Positions 17,107 through 27,172 of a stretch of DNA of 64,000 nt are shown here, piece by piece. Below the pieces are notes generated by a model, which worked only from the letters and a program-made list of their open reading frames with translations, did not search any database and was not told the DNA's origin. This stretch comes from an uncultured Clostridia bacterium (GTDB lineage: Bacteria > Bacillota > Clostridia > Christensenellales > Borkfalkiaceae): NCBI GenBank assembly GCA_944327465.1, contig CALVHH010000003.1:62001-126000 (forward strand). The letters run 5' to 3'. Numbering within the stretch: position 1 is the first letter of the stretch; every line of letters starts with the position of its first letter. The translations under genes and the position numbers were made by a program.

Positions 17107-17347
17107 CTCTTCGCTGCGCAGCCCCTGCCGTTTGGCGGGCGTTGCGTTAACCGTCAATTTTAGAAAAATTTTCACAATTAAATTTTATAATTCAAAAATG
17201 AGCTCATTAATGTTGACTTTGTTGAGCATAAATTATACAATTATTGTACAAGTTGTTTGCACTGCATAAAATTGTTTGCGCGGAAAAGCGCATGCAAGCG
17301 CGGCTGTGCCGCGGTACGAATGAAAAATCGGGAGGAATATCACTTCA
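17107..17347 (+). promoter_or_regulatory. Intergenic region before prs
   Basis: Very AT-rich 17150-17250, with TTGACT at 17213-17218 and TATACA at 17234-17239 (15-base spacer, short for sigma-A). The near-palindrome at 17235-17249 overlaps the -10. Downstream, 17275-17325 can form small GC-rich hairpins. A GGGAGGA ribosome-binding site lies at 17330-17336. I do not recognise a riboswitch. Confidence 0.35.
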
Positions 17348-18295
17348 ATGATCAATCACGGCAGCGAAATCAAACTCTTTTCCGGCAATTCCAACAGGCC
17401 TCTGGCAGAAGGCATTGCGGCAAAGCTCAACACCACTCTCGGCGAAATGGAACTTACCCATTTTTCCGACGGCGAAATCTATGTCCGCTACGATGAATCC
17501 ATCCGCGGCAGGGACGTCTTTCTCATTCAGTCTACGTCCGACCCCGTCAACACCAATCTCATGGAACTGCTCATCATGATAGATGCTGCAAAGAGAGCTT
17601 CGGCGGGCAGAATAACCGCCGTCATTCCCTATTTCGGCTATGCCAGGCAGGACAGAAAAGCTCGCTCACGCGAACCTATAACTGCCAAGCTCGTTGCAAA
17701 TCTTCTCACTTCTGCGGGTGCCGACAGGGTGCTGACAATGGATTTGCATTGCCTGCAGATACAGGGCTTCTTTGATATTCCTCTGGATAATCTCGTCGGC
17801 GGTCCTACGCTGTACAATTATTTCAAACCCAAGGTAGATGAAAACTTCGTGGTCGTCTCCCCCGATATAGGTTCGGTGGCGAGAGCGCGCAAAGTCGCCG
17901 CCCGCATGGATGCCAAGATGGCTATAATCGATAAGCGCCGTCCCAAGGCAAACGTAATGGAGGTAATGAATATAATCGGCGACGTCGAAGGAAAGAACTG
18001 CCTCATGGTCGACGATATGATAGATACCGCCGGCACCATTGTACAGGGCGCAAAGGCGTTGAAGGAGGCGGGCGCAAAGGAGATATATGCTTGCTGTTCC
18101 CACGGCGTGCTTTCCGGTCCCGCAGTCGAACGTCTTGCTGCTTCGCCCATAACCGAGCTTGCCATGCTCGATACCATAAACATTCCCGAAGAAAAGCGGC
18201 TTCCCATATTCAAAACGATATCCACTGCCGGCATCTTCGCCGCAGCCATCGAAAACGTATATCTCGATAAATCCATGTCCAAGATTTACGATTAA
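17348..18295 (+). CDS. prs: Ribose-phosphate pyrophosphokinase (PRPP synthetase)
   Basis: 315 residues, normal length. Makes PRPP from ribose-5-phosphate and ATP, feeding pyrE of this window, purine, histidine and tryptophan pathways. Visible motifs: [19 protein letters not shown]-site [29 protein letters not shown]-type metal site ([16 protein letters not shown]) and PRPP-binding [14 protein letters not shown]. Own promoter region and a good ribosome-binding site; followed by a terminator. Confidence 0.97.
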   Translation: MINHGSEIKLFSGNSNRPLAEGIAAKLNTTLGEMELTHFSDGEIYVRYDESIRGRDVFLIQSTSDPVNTNLMELLIMIDAAKRASAGRITAVIPYFGYARQDRKARSREPITAKLVANLLTSAGADRVLTMDLHCLQIQGFFDIPLDNLVGGPTLYNYFKPKVDENFVVVSPDIGSVARARKVAARMDAKMAIIDKRRPKANVMEVMNIIGDVEGKNCLMVDDMIDTAGTIVQGAKALKEAGAKEIYACCSHGVLSGPAVERLAASPITELAMLDTINIPEEKRLPIFKTISTAGIFAAAIENVYLDKSMSKIYD

Positions 18296-18318
18296 AAAGC
18301 CATTTAAATTAAAAACTG

Positions 18319-18350
18319 CAAAGCCACAGCGCGTCTGTGGCTTTGTTTTT
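18319..18350 (+). terminator. Rho-independent terminator after prs
   Basis: 11-bp stem CAAAGCCACAG / CTGTGGCTTTG with a 5-base loop, followed by TTTTTG. Confidence 0.88.
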
Positions 18351-18400
18351 GAAGTTGAGCGCGGTTTTATTGCGGCTGCTGCCGTTTAAATTAATAGTAT

Positions 18401-18964
18401 ATGAAGATAATCGTTGGGTTGGGCAATCCCGAAGATAAATATGCCAAAACATTTCACAATATGGGCTGGACAGCAGTGGGCGACGTCGCCCAAAAACTCG
18501 GCGTAAAGTTTAAAAAGCGCGAATGCGAATCGCTCTGCGCCGAAGCCAACATCGGCGGCGAAAAGGTGATAATCGCCCGCCCGCTGACCTATATGAACTG
18601 TTCGGGCAGGGCGGTAAAGCAGCTGCTGGCAAAGCATAAAGCCGGCATCGGCGACCTTATCGTCATATACGATGATTTCGACCTGCCCAAAGGTCATGTC
18701 CGTATCCGCCCTTCCGGCAGCGCCGGTACGCACAACGGCATGCGCTCGGTAATAGCCGAAACCGGCAGCAGCGACTTTGTGCGCATAAGAATAGGCATAC
18801 GCGACCCCGAAGTCAACATACCTATAATAAATTATGTCCTTTCAAATGTCCGCCCTGAAGATTACGAGCTGTTTATCGACGCGTGCGGCAGGGCCGCCGA
18901 TGCCGCCCTGGCGCTTGCGGAAGGGCAGAAGACTGAACTCGTCATGACAAAGTTCAACGGCTGA
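18401..18964 (+). CDS. pth: Peptidyl-tRNA hydrolase
   Basis: 187 residues. Releases tRNA from stalled peptidyl-tRNA. Catalytic residues of the Pth family are visible: GLGNPEDKY (Asn), FHNMGW (His), RPLTYMNCSGRAV and VIYDDFDLPKG (Asp), and GTHNGMRS. pth followed by mfd is the common Firmicute order. No ribosome-binding site before ATG 18401; a weak TTGCGG (18370) with an AT-rich block just before the ATG hints at another near-leaderless start. Confidence 0.96.
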   Translation: MKIIVGLGNPEDKYAKTFHNMGWTAVGDVAQKLGVKFKKRECESLCAEANIGGEKVIIARPLTYMNCSGRAVKQLLAKHKAGIGDLIVIYDDFDLPKGHVRIRPSGSAGTHNGMRSVIAETGSSDFVRIRIGIRDPEVNIPIINYVLSNVRPEDYELFIDACGRAADAALALAEGQKTELVMTKFNG

Positions 18965-18988
18965 TATCATCGGCTGCCCGACGGCTCT

Positions 18989-21900
18989 ATGAACAGAAAT
19001 TTCTTTACCTGCGACAATTTATCGGGCGACTATCCCGCCCTGCAAAACGACGTCCGCCTCGGTACTCCGACGGCGGTTTTCGGTCTATCCGATAGTCAAA
19101 AATATCTAACAGCTGGTCTGTTCGAAGGTCACGCGCTCTATATTGCGCCCGACCACATTTCTGCGGCAAAGGCGTATGCGGCAATATCCGTTTTGTCGGG
19201 CAAGAAGTGTGCGTATCTTTGCGCAAAGGACGATGTGCTTCTCTATAAGGATGCGCTTTCAAAGGACGCGCTCTTCCGCAGAATAGTTGCGCTGCACGCC
19301 ATTTTTGACGGAGCGGAGATTGTAGTGTGCGACGTTGAATCGGCTCTGCAGCTCGTTCCTTTGTCGCTGGCGTGCATTGAGCTCGTCAAGGGTGAAGAGC
19401 GCGATTTTATTTCGCTTCCCGCCGAACTTGTCGCCATTGGCTACACAAGGGAATATTCGGTTGAAAGCGCAGGTTCTTTTGCCGTGCGCGGCGATATACT
19501 CGATATCTGGCCAGTCGGGGCGGATAATCCCGTCAGGGTGGATTTTTTCGGCGACGTCGTCGAAAGGATAAGACCGTATGATTTTGCCGGCGGCGAGCGC
19601 ATGGAGGATGTCTCCCGCCTTGTCGTCATACCCGCCTCCGATTGCACTGTAGCGCAGGGTGACTATAAAAAGATAAGTTCCGCGCTCGCGGAAGGTTTAA
19701 AGGCATGCAAGGATAAGCACGCCTATGACCGCTCAAAGGCGATAGCTGACGAGATTGAGGCGCGGCTTCAGTCGGGCGGACAATTTGCAGGGGCGTCATT
19801 TTTGATGCCGCTGCTCTCGTCGTCGCGCACGGTCTTCGACATAATCCCTCAGGACAGTCTCGTAATACTCGATGAGTGCAAGACGATATCCGACAGGCTT
19901 GCATCGGTCAGCAAGGAGCACCGCGAAAGATATAAAAATCTTAAGGAGGGGGGTGAAGTCTTTCCGTTTTCGCTCGGGCAGTTTATGCCTGAAGAGCAGT
20001 TCGTTTCGCGCATACAGTCTTTCCGTAACCTCGCTCTGCAGACATTTACTTCTTCCACACAGTTCTTTAAGCCGCTCAAAACGTACAATTTGCGCTCTAC
20101 GCCGACGCCTTCATATCTCAACTGCTTGCCCGCACTCATACAGGACGTAAAAAACTGGCGCGCAGGCGGATACCGCGTGCTCATATTTGCAGGCGGGGTG
20201 CAGCGCCTTGAAAAACTTTCGCAGGCGCTCGACGACGAATATATCTCTGCCGATCCGCTTCCCGACAGATTGGACGCCATGCGCACGGTCTGCCTCAGCT
20301 CCGATGAATTTCAAAAGGGATTTGTTTTGCACGAGGCAAAGCTTGCGGTGGTGGGCAGCGGCGATATATACACAAAACCCGTCCGTCAGCGCATCCGCCG
20401 CCGCAGGGGCGACATGTTCACCTCGCCGGAAATAGGCGACTATGCCGTACACGAAAAGCACGGTATCGGCAGAATAACGGGCACAAAGAAGATTGAGACT
20501 ACCGACGGCATAAAGGAATATATAGCCATTGAATACCGCGGCGGCGACGTTTTATACGTCCCTGTCGAGCAGATGGACATACTGTCCAAGTATACGGGCG
20601 ACAGCAGTCCCGCCCTCTCCAAGATAGGCGGCGCCGAGTTCGACAGGGTAAAGGAGCGCGTGCGCCAGTCGATAAAGAAGCTGGCGTTCGACTTGAAGGA
20701 GCTGTATGCCGAGCGTTCTCAAAAGCGCGGATTTGCCTTTCCCGAGCACGCCGCAATGATGGAGGAGTTTGAAAACGCCTTCGAATACGAAGAGACGCCT
20801 GATCAGCTCGCCAGCATAGAGGAAATAAAAAAGGATATGTGCTCGTCCAAAGTCATGGACAGGCTTCTCTGCGGCGATGTCGGTTACGGCAAGACCGAAG
20901 TCGCGCTGCGCGCTATATATCTGTGCGTGCTCGGCGGCAAGCAGGCTGCGCTGATGTGCCCCAGCACCATTCTCTCCGAACAGCACTATCAGACGGCGCT
21001 CAAGCGCTTCAACGATTTCGGCGTCAGGGTCGAAAAGCTCAACAGGTTCAAAACTCCCGCCGAGCAACAAAAGGTCATAAAGATGCTCGCCGAGGGCGAT
21101 ATCGATGTGATAATCGGCACGCACAGGCTGCTCTCCGCCGACGTGAAATTCTACGACTTGGGGCTTCTTGTGCTCGATGAAGAGCAGCGGTTCGGCGTCG
21201 AGCATAAGGAAAAGATAAAGCATATAAAAAACGACGTCGACTGCCTGACTATGACTGCCACGCCCATACCGCGCACGCTGCATATGTCGCTGGCAGGCAT
21301 AAGGGATATAAGCACTATCAATACCCCGCCGCAAAAGCGCCTGCCCGTGCAGACATATGTAGTCGAGGAGACGCCTGCGCTCATCCGCGACGCCGTGCTG
21401 CGCGAAATAACCCGCGGCGGTCAGGTGTTCGTGCTGTATAACAGGGTCGAGACCATCTCGTCGTTTGCGGGCAAACTGTGCGAGCTCATCCCCGAAGCAA
21501 AAGTGACGTATGCCCACGGCAGAATGGATAAAAACACGCTCGAAGGCAACGTGTTCGCCTTCTATCGCGGCGAAAAGAATGTGCTGGTCACTTCTACCAT
21601 CATAGAAAACGGCATCGACCTCCCCAACGCAAATACGATAATCGTCATCGATTCGGACAGGCTCGGCATATCCCAGCTCTACCAGCTTCGCGGCAGAGTG
21701 GGCAGGGGCGACAGGCTGGCTTCGGCATATTTCACGTTCCGCCCGGATAAGGTCATGACGAGTGAAGCTACCGAAAGATTAAAGGCGATAATGCAGTTTA
21801 CCGAACTTGGTTCGGGCTTCAAAATAGCCATGCGCGACCTTGAAATAAGGGGGGCAGGCAATGTTTTGGGCGCCGAGCAGCACGGTCATATGGATAAGGT

Positions 21901-22411
21901 GGGCTATGAGCTCTATTCCAAGCTCCTGAAGGAGGAGCTGACGGGCGAAAACCAGTTTGCCGCAGAACTCGACGTAAAGGCTACGGCGTATATCCCCGAA
22001 AGCTATATCGAAAGCAGTGCCGGCAGGCTGGATGCCTATAAGCAGATAGCCGAAATACGCACCGTGTCCGACTACAAGCGCGTTATGCGCTCTATCGAAG
22101 ACAATTACGGCAATATGCCCGACAGTGTGTTCAATCTTCTTATAATCGCGGTGCTTAAAGCGTACGCCACGCCGTTCTCGGTAAAAAAGATAAGCGTCGA
22201 CTCAAATGGCGGCACGCTCGAGCTCGCGTCGCTCGCCTCGCTCAGCGACGGAAAATTGTCCGCCGCCATAAAACGGTATTCGGGCAAGGTGACTCTGTCA
22301 ATGGCGCGCATGCCCGCAATAGTATTCAAGCCTGCGGCAACACCCGTCAAAACTATGCTCGGCATGACAAATTTTTTAAAATTTGCGGCAAGTTTCACGC
22401 AAAATCCATAA
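18989..22411 (+). CDS. mfd: Transcription-repair coupling factor
   Basis: 1140 residues, full length. Translocase that removes stalled RNA polymerase and recruits UvrA. Domain order: UvrB-like N-terminal domains (about 1-330), RNA-polymerase-interaction domain with YVHEKHGIGR-type start (seen as YAVHEKHGIGRITG near residue 485), helicase Walker A GDVGYGKTEVALRA at about 628, DEEQRFGVEHKE at about 730, MTATPIPRTL, then motif GRVGRGDR and a C-terminal autoinhibitory domain (about 1000-1140). The uvrBA operon is also in this window. Confidence 0.97.
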   Translation: MNRNFFTCDNLSGDYPALQNDVRLGTPTAVFGLSDSQKYLTAGLFEGHALYIAPDHISAAKAYAAISVLSGKKCAYLCAKDDVLLYKDALSKDALFRRIVALHAIFDGAEIVVCDVESALQLVPLSLACIELVKGEERDFISLPAELVAIGYTREYSVESAGSFAVRGDILDIWPVGADNPVRVDFFGDVVERIRPYDFAGGERMEDVSRLVVIPASDCTVAQGDYKKISSALAEGLKACKDKHAYDRSKAIADEIEARLQSGGQFAGASFLMPLLSSSRTVFDIIPQDSLVILDECKTISDRLASVSKEHRERYKNLKEGGEVFPFSLGQFMPEEQFVSRIQSFRNLALQTFTSSTQFFKPLKTYNLRSTPTPSYLNCLPALIQDVKNWRAGGYRVLIFAGGVQRLEKLSQALDDEYISADPLPDRLDAMRTVCLSSDEFQKGFVLHEAKLAVVGSGDIYTKPVRQRIRRRRGDMFTSPEIGDYAVHEKHGIGRITGTKKIETTDGIKEYIAIEYRGGDVLYVPVEQMDILSKYTGDSSPALSKIGGAEFDRVKERVRQSIKKLAFDLKELYAERSQKRGFAFPEHAAMMEEFENAFEYEETPDQLASIEEIKKDMCSSKVMDRLLCGDVGYGKTEVALRAIYLCVLGGKQAALMCPSTILSEQHYQTALKRFNDFGVRVEKLNRFKTPAEQQKVIKMLAEGDIDVIIGTHRLLSADVKFYDLGLLVLDEEQRFGVEHKEKIKHIKNDVDCLTMTATPIPRTLHMSLAGIRDISTINTPPQKRLPVQTYVVEETPALIRDAVLREITRGGQVFVLYNRVETISSFAGKLCELIPEAKVTYAHGRMDKNTLEGNVFAFYRGEKNVLVTSTIIENGIDLPNANTIIVIDSDRLGISQLYQLRGRVGRGDRLASAYFTFRPDKVMTSEATERLKAIMQFTELGSGFKIAMRDLEIRGAGNVLGAEQHGHMDKVGYELYSKLLKEELTGENQFAAELDVKATAYIPESYIESSAGRLDAYKQIAEIRTVSDYKRVMRSIEDNYGNMPDSVFNLLIIAVLKAYATPFSVKKISVDSNGGTLELASLASLSDGKLSAAIKRYSGKVTLSMARMPAIVFKPAATPVKTMLGMTNFLKFAASFTQNP

Positions 22412-22418
22412 AATTTGT

Positions 22419-22447
22419 TTGCTATAATATTCTAAATATCGTATAAT
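22419..22447 (+). promoter_or_regulatory. Candidate promoter of the lipoprotein gene
   Basis: TTGCTA (22419-22424), 17 bases, TATAAT (22442-22447). Further downstream CGGGC...GCCCG (around 22470-22493) could form a small hairpin before the GGAG ribosome-binding site. Confidence 0.5.
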
Positions 22448-22507
22448 AAATGAGTATTGTAAAAAAGTTCGGGCGCCATAATATGTGCCCGGCTGCGGAG
22501 ATTTTTA

Positions 22508-24676
22508 ATGAAAAGTAAAATGCTTGTTTGCGGCGCCCTTGCGGCTGCGCTCACTATGTCCGTCGTATTCTCGGGATGCGGCAACGCCACCAGAAATAGA
22601 GAGGACATGAACCAGGTCATAGCCACGGTGGACATTTCAAATAGCGCCAATCTTGAAAGCGAGGGGCTGTCCGCTTACGTGTCGGCTATCGAATCTTCTA
22701 CCGACATTATCAAAAGGGACCTCGTCGCTTCCTACTACAATGTAGGCTATTCGTATGTACAGAGCGGTATGGATACCGCCCAGGTGTTCGAACTGCTCGT
22801 GGACGCACTCACCACGACGAGCGTAGTAGTTCAGTACTCCACGCTCAAGCTTATTTCCATGAAGGTGCAGGAGGGTGACGGCTTCTCGTTCGACAGCTAT
22901 ATCGATACCCTCGGCAAGGAAGGCGAAATAGCTGCGCTCGAATATCTGCTCAAAGGCGAGACGCAGGAGAGTGAAGACGGCGAAAGCGACCGCGTTCTGC
23001 TTGCAAAGTACACTCTCTATTCCAGCATAAACTCCTCGCTTGACTCGCTTGAGGAGAGCATTATAGATGAAAAAGACGGTACTTCGTCTTCCACAGATAC
23101 ACGCACGACGCCGGTAGGCGCCGATGTCGAGAGCGAAGATTATCTCCCCTTAAATTCCGACGGCACTTTGAACTACGGAATATACACCGGCTATGCGGGC
23201 TATGAACTTGGCGATTGCGGTGCGTATAGTGATGATGCCGTAGAGGGCACCACCAAGTCGACGCGCCGCCTTGCCTACGCTTCGTTCATCTCCAGCCTCA
23301 AGGCAAACTTCCTTGTCGGCGACGATGAAGACGCCCGCGACGTGCTCGCCATTTCGTATATAAACGAAGAATATCTTTCGCAGCTTCAGCAGCAAGTAAT
23401 AAACGAGTACTACGAGCGCTACGAAGAAGAGCAGGAAAAGCTCATTGACAGCGTCGATTCCGACGGGGTTTATACGTTCCTTGCCGAAAGGTATCAGCGC
23501 GATTTCGACGACCAGTCGGTCGCAAACTCCTCGCACGACGATTTCGAGTCGTCCATGAGCTCTCTCTCCGATACGTCGTTCATACTCTATGCTCCCGCAA
23601 CTGATGGAACCGACGGCGGAACATACGGCTATATATACAATATTCTGCTTCCGTTCAGCGAGGCACAGAATGTAAATATAGATAACACCAACACCACCGC
23701 GGCTTACTATTATTCAAGAAAGGCTATCCTGGATGACATAGTCGCCACCGACCAGCGTTCGGCATGGTTCAACGGCGCCGAGGATTATTCCTTCGATGCT
23801 TCACAGTCGGATATCGACTACTATGGCAAAGCCGAAGGCAGAGACTATCTATTCTTTGAAAATAATCTTACCGATACTGAAAGGTATGCCGACCTTGAAA
23901 AGTACGACGGTCGTTATTCCTATAACGGCAGCGTATCCGAAAACGAAGACGGTTCTTATAGCCTTATCCCTGCAAAACTGACTGTGGACGACGTGCTTTC
24001 CGAGCTTGAAAGCTATGTTGAATACGTCATGGGCGGCGATACCGTCACCATAAATAAGCTCGACAGCTATAATGTTGCAGATTATACCGATTACTACACC
24101 GAAGACACCAAGGACCTTCCTGACAGGTTAAAGCAGATAGACTATTCAAAATTCGTGTATGCTACCGGTAAAGTCGACCTCGGGGTCACTTCGCTTTCAT
24201 CCTTCCTTACCGACATGTTTGTCAAGGATAGCGCGGCGTATAAGGCAATGAGCGCGGTCAACGAGCTGCAATATGCCTATACCACCGATACCGCGGTACT
24301 TTCGGATTATATCGGCTACGCCGTATCCGCATATGATACCGATTATATCCCCGAATTTGAATATGCCGCTCAGGCTGCTGTAGATGAAGGCGCCGGCACC
24401 ATATACGTCTGTGCGGGCGATTACGGCTGGCATATCATCTATGTCACCGCGACATTCGATACCGCCGGCGGAGCCGTCTACGGCGACGACGTCAACTGGA
24501 CTACCGAATACGTACTCAAAGAAGGCACTTTCCAGAATCTGTATTACAATTGGATAAAGGACAGCACGCTCTCCGATGTCACATCTGCCCGCCGCTCGGT
24601 CATCAACCAGCAGTTCGGCGGCGACGATACCGTCACAACTTATGAAGATACTTATAAGGATTTGCTCGGACTGTAA
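22508..24676 (+). CDS. Large lipoprotein, divergent parvulin/foldase-like
   Basis: 722 residues. Signal peptide with lipobox (FSGCG, Cys at about residue 23), so it is anchored on the outer face of the membrane. The mature part is acidic and rich in Asp, Tyr, Ser and Thr. The segment GAGTIYVCAGDYGWHIIYVT near residue 640 resembles the end of a PpiC/parvulin domain (GYHII), and prsA-type foldases often follow mfd in Clostridia, so I suggest a diverged PrsA/SurA-like chaperone. Most of the remaining sequence is not recognised. RBS GGAG is nine bases upstream; uppP follows 16 bases downstream. Confidence 0.6.
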   Translation: MKSKMLVCGALAAALTMSVVFSGCGNATRNREDMNQVIATVDISNSANLESEGLSAYVSAIESSTDIIKRDLVASYYNVGYSYVQSGMDTAQVFELLVDALTTTSVVVQYSTLKLISMKVQEGDGFSFDSYIDTLGKEGEIAALEYLLKGETQESEDGESDRVLLAKYTLYSSINSSLDSLEESIIDEKDGTSSSTDTRTTPVGADVESEDYLPLNSDGTLNYGIYTGYAGYELGDCGAYSDDAVEGTTKSTRRLAYASFISSLKANFLVGDDEDARDVLAISYINEEYLSQLQQQVINEYYERYEEEQEKLIDSVDSDGVYTFLAERYQRDFDDQSVANSSHDDFESSMSSLSDTSFILYAPATDGTDGGTYGYIYNILLPFSEAQNVNIDNTNTTAAYYYSRKAILDDIVATDQRSAWFNGAEDYSFDASQSDIDYYGKAEGRDYLFFENNLTDTERYADLEKYDGRYSYNGSVSENEDGSYSLIPAKLTVDDVLSELESYVEYVMGGDTVTINKLDSYNVADYTDYYTEDTKDLPDRLKQIDYSKFVYATGKVDLGVTSLSSFLTDMFVKDSAAYKAMSAVNELQYAYTTDTAVLSDYIGYAVSAYDTDYIPEFEYAAQAAVDEGAGTIYVCAGDYGWHIIYVTATFDTAGGAVYGDDVNWTTEYVLKEGTFQNLYYNWIKDSTLSDVTSARRSVINQQFGGDDTVTTYEDTYKDLLGL

Positions 24677-24692
24677 TCGATAGGAGTAAACA

Positions 24693-25520
24693 ATGGAAAT
24701 CTGGCAGGCGATAGTTTTGGGGCTGGTTCAGGGACTTACCGAATTTTTGCCCGTCTCTTCAAGCGGTCACCTCACGTTCGTGCAGAGCGTAATGGGACTC
24801 GACCTCGGCGGAATGGATTTATTGTTCGATATAATCCTTCACGTCGGTACGCTTGTCGCTGTATGCGTCGTCTTTTGGCGCGACATAATCGACCTATTCA
24901 AAAAGCCTTTCAAAACTCTCCTGTATCTGATAGTTGCCACAATTCCCGCCGGAGTAGTGGGGTTGCTGCTCATGGACTGGTCTGAAGAGGTCATAGGAGG
25001 CAGCAGGTATATCGGAATACTGCTTGCAGTTTTCTTTACGCTCACCGCCATCTTGCTTCTCATCACGGAAATTTATACAAAACGCAGAGCAAAGGAAAAG
25101 GAGCTTCCGCTATGCTGGCGCACTACGGTCTCAATGGGACTTGCGCAGGCTGTGGCAGCGCTCTTTCCCGGGCTTTCCCGCAGCGGTACCACCATCTGTG
25201 CGGGCGTGCTTGCCGGCGGCAGGTCTGAAGACCTTTCAAAGTTTTCTTTCCTTATGAGCATACCCGTCATACTCGGCAGTTTTGCCGTGTCGCTGCTCAA
25301 AGGCGCTATTGACGGCGAATTGGCGACTTCGTTTTCGGCACTCGGTCCCAATGCAGGTTGGTGTGTTGCGCTTGGATTCATAGTTGCCGCAATTTCCGGC
25401 TTGTTTGCCATCAAGGTCATGCTCGGGGCGATAAGAAAGGCAAATTATAAGTGGTTCAGCCTGTATCTTATCCTGCTTGCAATCGTTTGCATAGTACTCT
25501 ATTGTCTCAACTACATTTAA
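24693..25520 (+). CDS. uppP: Undecaprenyl-diphosphatase
   Basis: 275 residues, eight or so membrane helices. Recycles undecaprenyl pyrophosphate for peptidoglycan and gives bacitracin tolerance. The two family signatures are present: GLTEFLPVSSSGHL near residue 14 and PGLSRSGTTIC near residue 157. GGAGT ribosome-binding site precedes ATG. Followed two bases later by the repeat element and a strong terminator. Confidence 0.96.
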   Translation: MEIWQAIVLGLVQGLTEFLPVSSSGHLTFVQSVMGLDLGGMDLLFDIILHVGTLVAVCVVFWRDIIDLFKKPFKTLLYLIVATIPAGVVGLLLMDWSEEVIGGSRYIGILLAVFFTLTAILLLITEIYTKRRAKEKELPLCWRTTVSMGLAQAVAALFPGLSRSGTTICAGVLAGGRSEDLSKFSFLMSIPVILGSFAVSLLKGAIDGELATSFSALGPNAGWCVALGFIVAAISGLFAIKVMLGAIRKANYKWFSLYLILLAIVCIVLYCLNYI

Positions 25521-25522
25521 AT

Positions 25523-25544
25523 ATATACTATGTCACATATAATA
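25523..25544 (+). repeat. Intergenic repeat element, copy 2
   Basis: Contains TACTATGTCACATATAAT, identical to copy 3 over this core. Lies two bases after the uppP stop and directly abuts a terminator stem, in a convergent gap with pyk. Confidence 0.7.
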
Positions 25545-25588
25545 GATGCGGGCACGCGCTTAAAGCGCGTGCCCGCATCTGTTTTTTT
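25545..25588 (+). terminator. Strong terminator after uppP
   Basis: 16-bp perfect stem (GATGCGGGCACGCGCT and complement), loop TAA, then TGTTTTTTT. A second small hairpin (GGCGGGC-TGTT-GCCCGCC) at 25602-25619 lies on the pyk side. Confidence 0.9.
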
Positions 25589-25628
25589 GTAAAGTGAACG
25601 GCGGGCTGTTGCCCGCCGCAAATATCTG

Positions 25629-27050
25629 TTATTGTATAGTTTCTACATTGATGAGGTTGGAGTTGCCGCTCTTGCCGTTCGGCGTGCCGCCGGTCAGAAC
25701 TATCTTGTCGCCCTTGCTCACAAGACCGCTGCCTATGGCTGCGCGCTTTGCGTAGTGGAAGAGCACGTCTACCGAATAGAATTCTTCGCTCATAATGGGA
25801 ATAATGCCCCACGACATGCCGAGCTTTCTGTAAGCGCGTTCGTTGGTTGTCATGCCTATTATGTCTATCATGGGACGGAAACGCGAAACCATTCTCGCCG
25901 TGCCGCCTGTGCGGGTGCATACGACTATGACTTTTGCGCCTATATCGTGTGCCAGCGTGCATGCCGAATGCGAAAGCGCTTCGGCAAGATTGTTTATGTG
26001 GTACTGCGAATCTTCGATGTATGCGATGTACTGAGTGTTTGCTTCTGCCTGCTTTGCTATCCTTGCCATAGCCTGCACGGCTTCGACGGGGAATTCGCCT
26101 GCGGCGGTTTCGCCCGAAAGCATTATTGCGGATGAACCGTCGTAAACGGCGTTTGCCACGTCTGAAATTTCGGCTCTCGTAGGTCTGGGCTGATGTATCA
26201 TCGATTCAAGCATTTCCGTGGCTGTAATGGAGCGCTTGCCGTTGATGCGGCACATCCTTATTATCTGCTTCTGAATGGCGGGCAGTTCTTCATAGGGCAC
26301 TTCAACGCCGAGGTCGCCGCGGGCAACCATTATGCCCTGGCATGCCTTCATGATGGATTCAAGGTTGTTTACGCCCGAACGGTTTTCGATCTTTGCAATT
26401 ATATCGATCTCGTCGTTGACGTCGCCGCATTCGCGGAGGTAATTTCTTACGTCAATAACGTCCTGCGCCTTTGAAACGAACGAGCATGCCACAAAGTCTA
26501 TGCCCTGCTCAACGCCGAATTTAAGGTCTGATTTGTCCTGCTCTGAAAGGTACACCATGTCCAGCTCCTTGTCGGGGAAGAACATGGATTTTCTGTTTGA
26601 AAGCACGCCGCCCACCACGGTTTTGCACAGTACGTCGGGCTTATTGACCTTAATTACTTCAAATATGATGAGTCCGTTATTTAAAAGTATTTTGTCGCCT
26701 GCGTTCATCTGTTCGCAGATGCCCTTGAACGATACCGAAACTCTCTTATCGTCGCCTTCGATATCTTCGGTGGTGAACGTAAATTCGTCGCCTGCGTGCA
26801 GTGTTATTTTGCCGTCTTTAAATGTGCCTATTCTGAATTCGGGACCCTTGGTATCGAGCATGATGGGGAGGGGTACATGAAGCTTGTCGCGCACTTTTTT
26901 GACGGTGTTCATCTTCTGAAGATGTTCTTCATGGGTACCGTGCGAAAAGTTGAGCCTGGCAACATTCATGCCCGCCTGTATCATTTTTGTGAGTACTTCT
27001 TCGGTATCGCTTGAAGGACCTAAGGTGCATATGATTTTGGTCTTTTTCAT
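25629..27050 (-). CDS. pyk: Pyruvate kinase
   Basis: 473 residues. Converts phosphoenolpyruvate and ADP to pyruvate and ATP. Signatures: KIICTLGPSS, NFSHG, MLDTKGPEFR, VARGDLGVEVP and ITATEMLESMI; the C-terminal allosteric domain includes CTRTGGTARMVSRFRP. The start at 27050 follows an AGGAG site; the frame stays open upstream to 27236 but that part runs antisense to rnpB and is not coding. No extra phosphotransferase-like C-terminal domain as in Bacillus. With gapA and fba it represents glycolysis in this window. Confidence 0.97.
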   Translation of the reverse strand: MKKTKIICTLGPSSDTEEVLTKMIQAGMNVARLNFSHGTHEEHLQKMNTVKKVRDKLHVPLPIMLDTKGPEFRIGTFKDGKITLHAGDEFTFTTEDIEGDDKRVSVSFKGICEQMNAGDKILLNNGLIIFEVIKVNKPDVLCKTVVGGVLSNRKSMFFPDKELDMVYLSEQDKSDLKFGVEQGIDFVACSFVSKAQDVIDVRNYLRECGDVNDEIDIIAKIENRSGVNNLESIMKACQGIMVARGDLGVEVPYEELPAIQKQIIRMCRINGKRSITATEMLESMIHQPRPTRAEISDVANAVYDGSSAIMLSGETAAGEFPVEAVQAMARIAKQAEANTQYIAYIEDSQYHINNLAEALSHSACTLAHDIGAKVIVVCTRTGGTARMVSRFRPMIDIIGMTTNERAYRKLGMSWGIIPIMSEEFYSVDVLFHYAKRAAIGSGLVSKGDKIVLTGGTPNGKSGNSNLINVETIQ

Positions 27051-27085
27051 TGTAGAAAACTCCTGATGCAAATTTATCCTTATAT

Positions 27086-27114
27086 ATTGTAAAACAAAAT
27101 AATAAAAAATGCAA
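27086..27114 (-). promoter_or_regulatory. Promoter of pyk
   Basis: Minus strand TTGCAT (27114-27109), 17 bases, TACAAT (27091-27086). Confidence 0.6.
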
Positions 27115-27133
27115 CAGTTAGCGAAAAATAGTT

Positions 27134-27161
27134 TTGTATAATTTGTAAAATGTGCTAAAAT
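27134..27161 (+). promoter_or_regulatory. Promoter of rnpB
   Basis: TTGTAT (27134-27139), 16 bases, TAAAAT (27156-27161); start predicted near 27169-27173. Confidence 0.6.
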
Positions 27162-27172
27162 GGTAGCGATTC

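Noticed and set aside
20552..21517. 321-codon open frame on the minus strand
   Set aside because: It lies entirely opposite the helicase core of mfd, has no recognisable motif, and its composition is that of an antisense shadow.
25602..25619. Small hairpin as a dedicated pyk terminator
   Set aside because: No T tract follows on the minus strand within a useful distance; it may only form part of the convergent gap structure.
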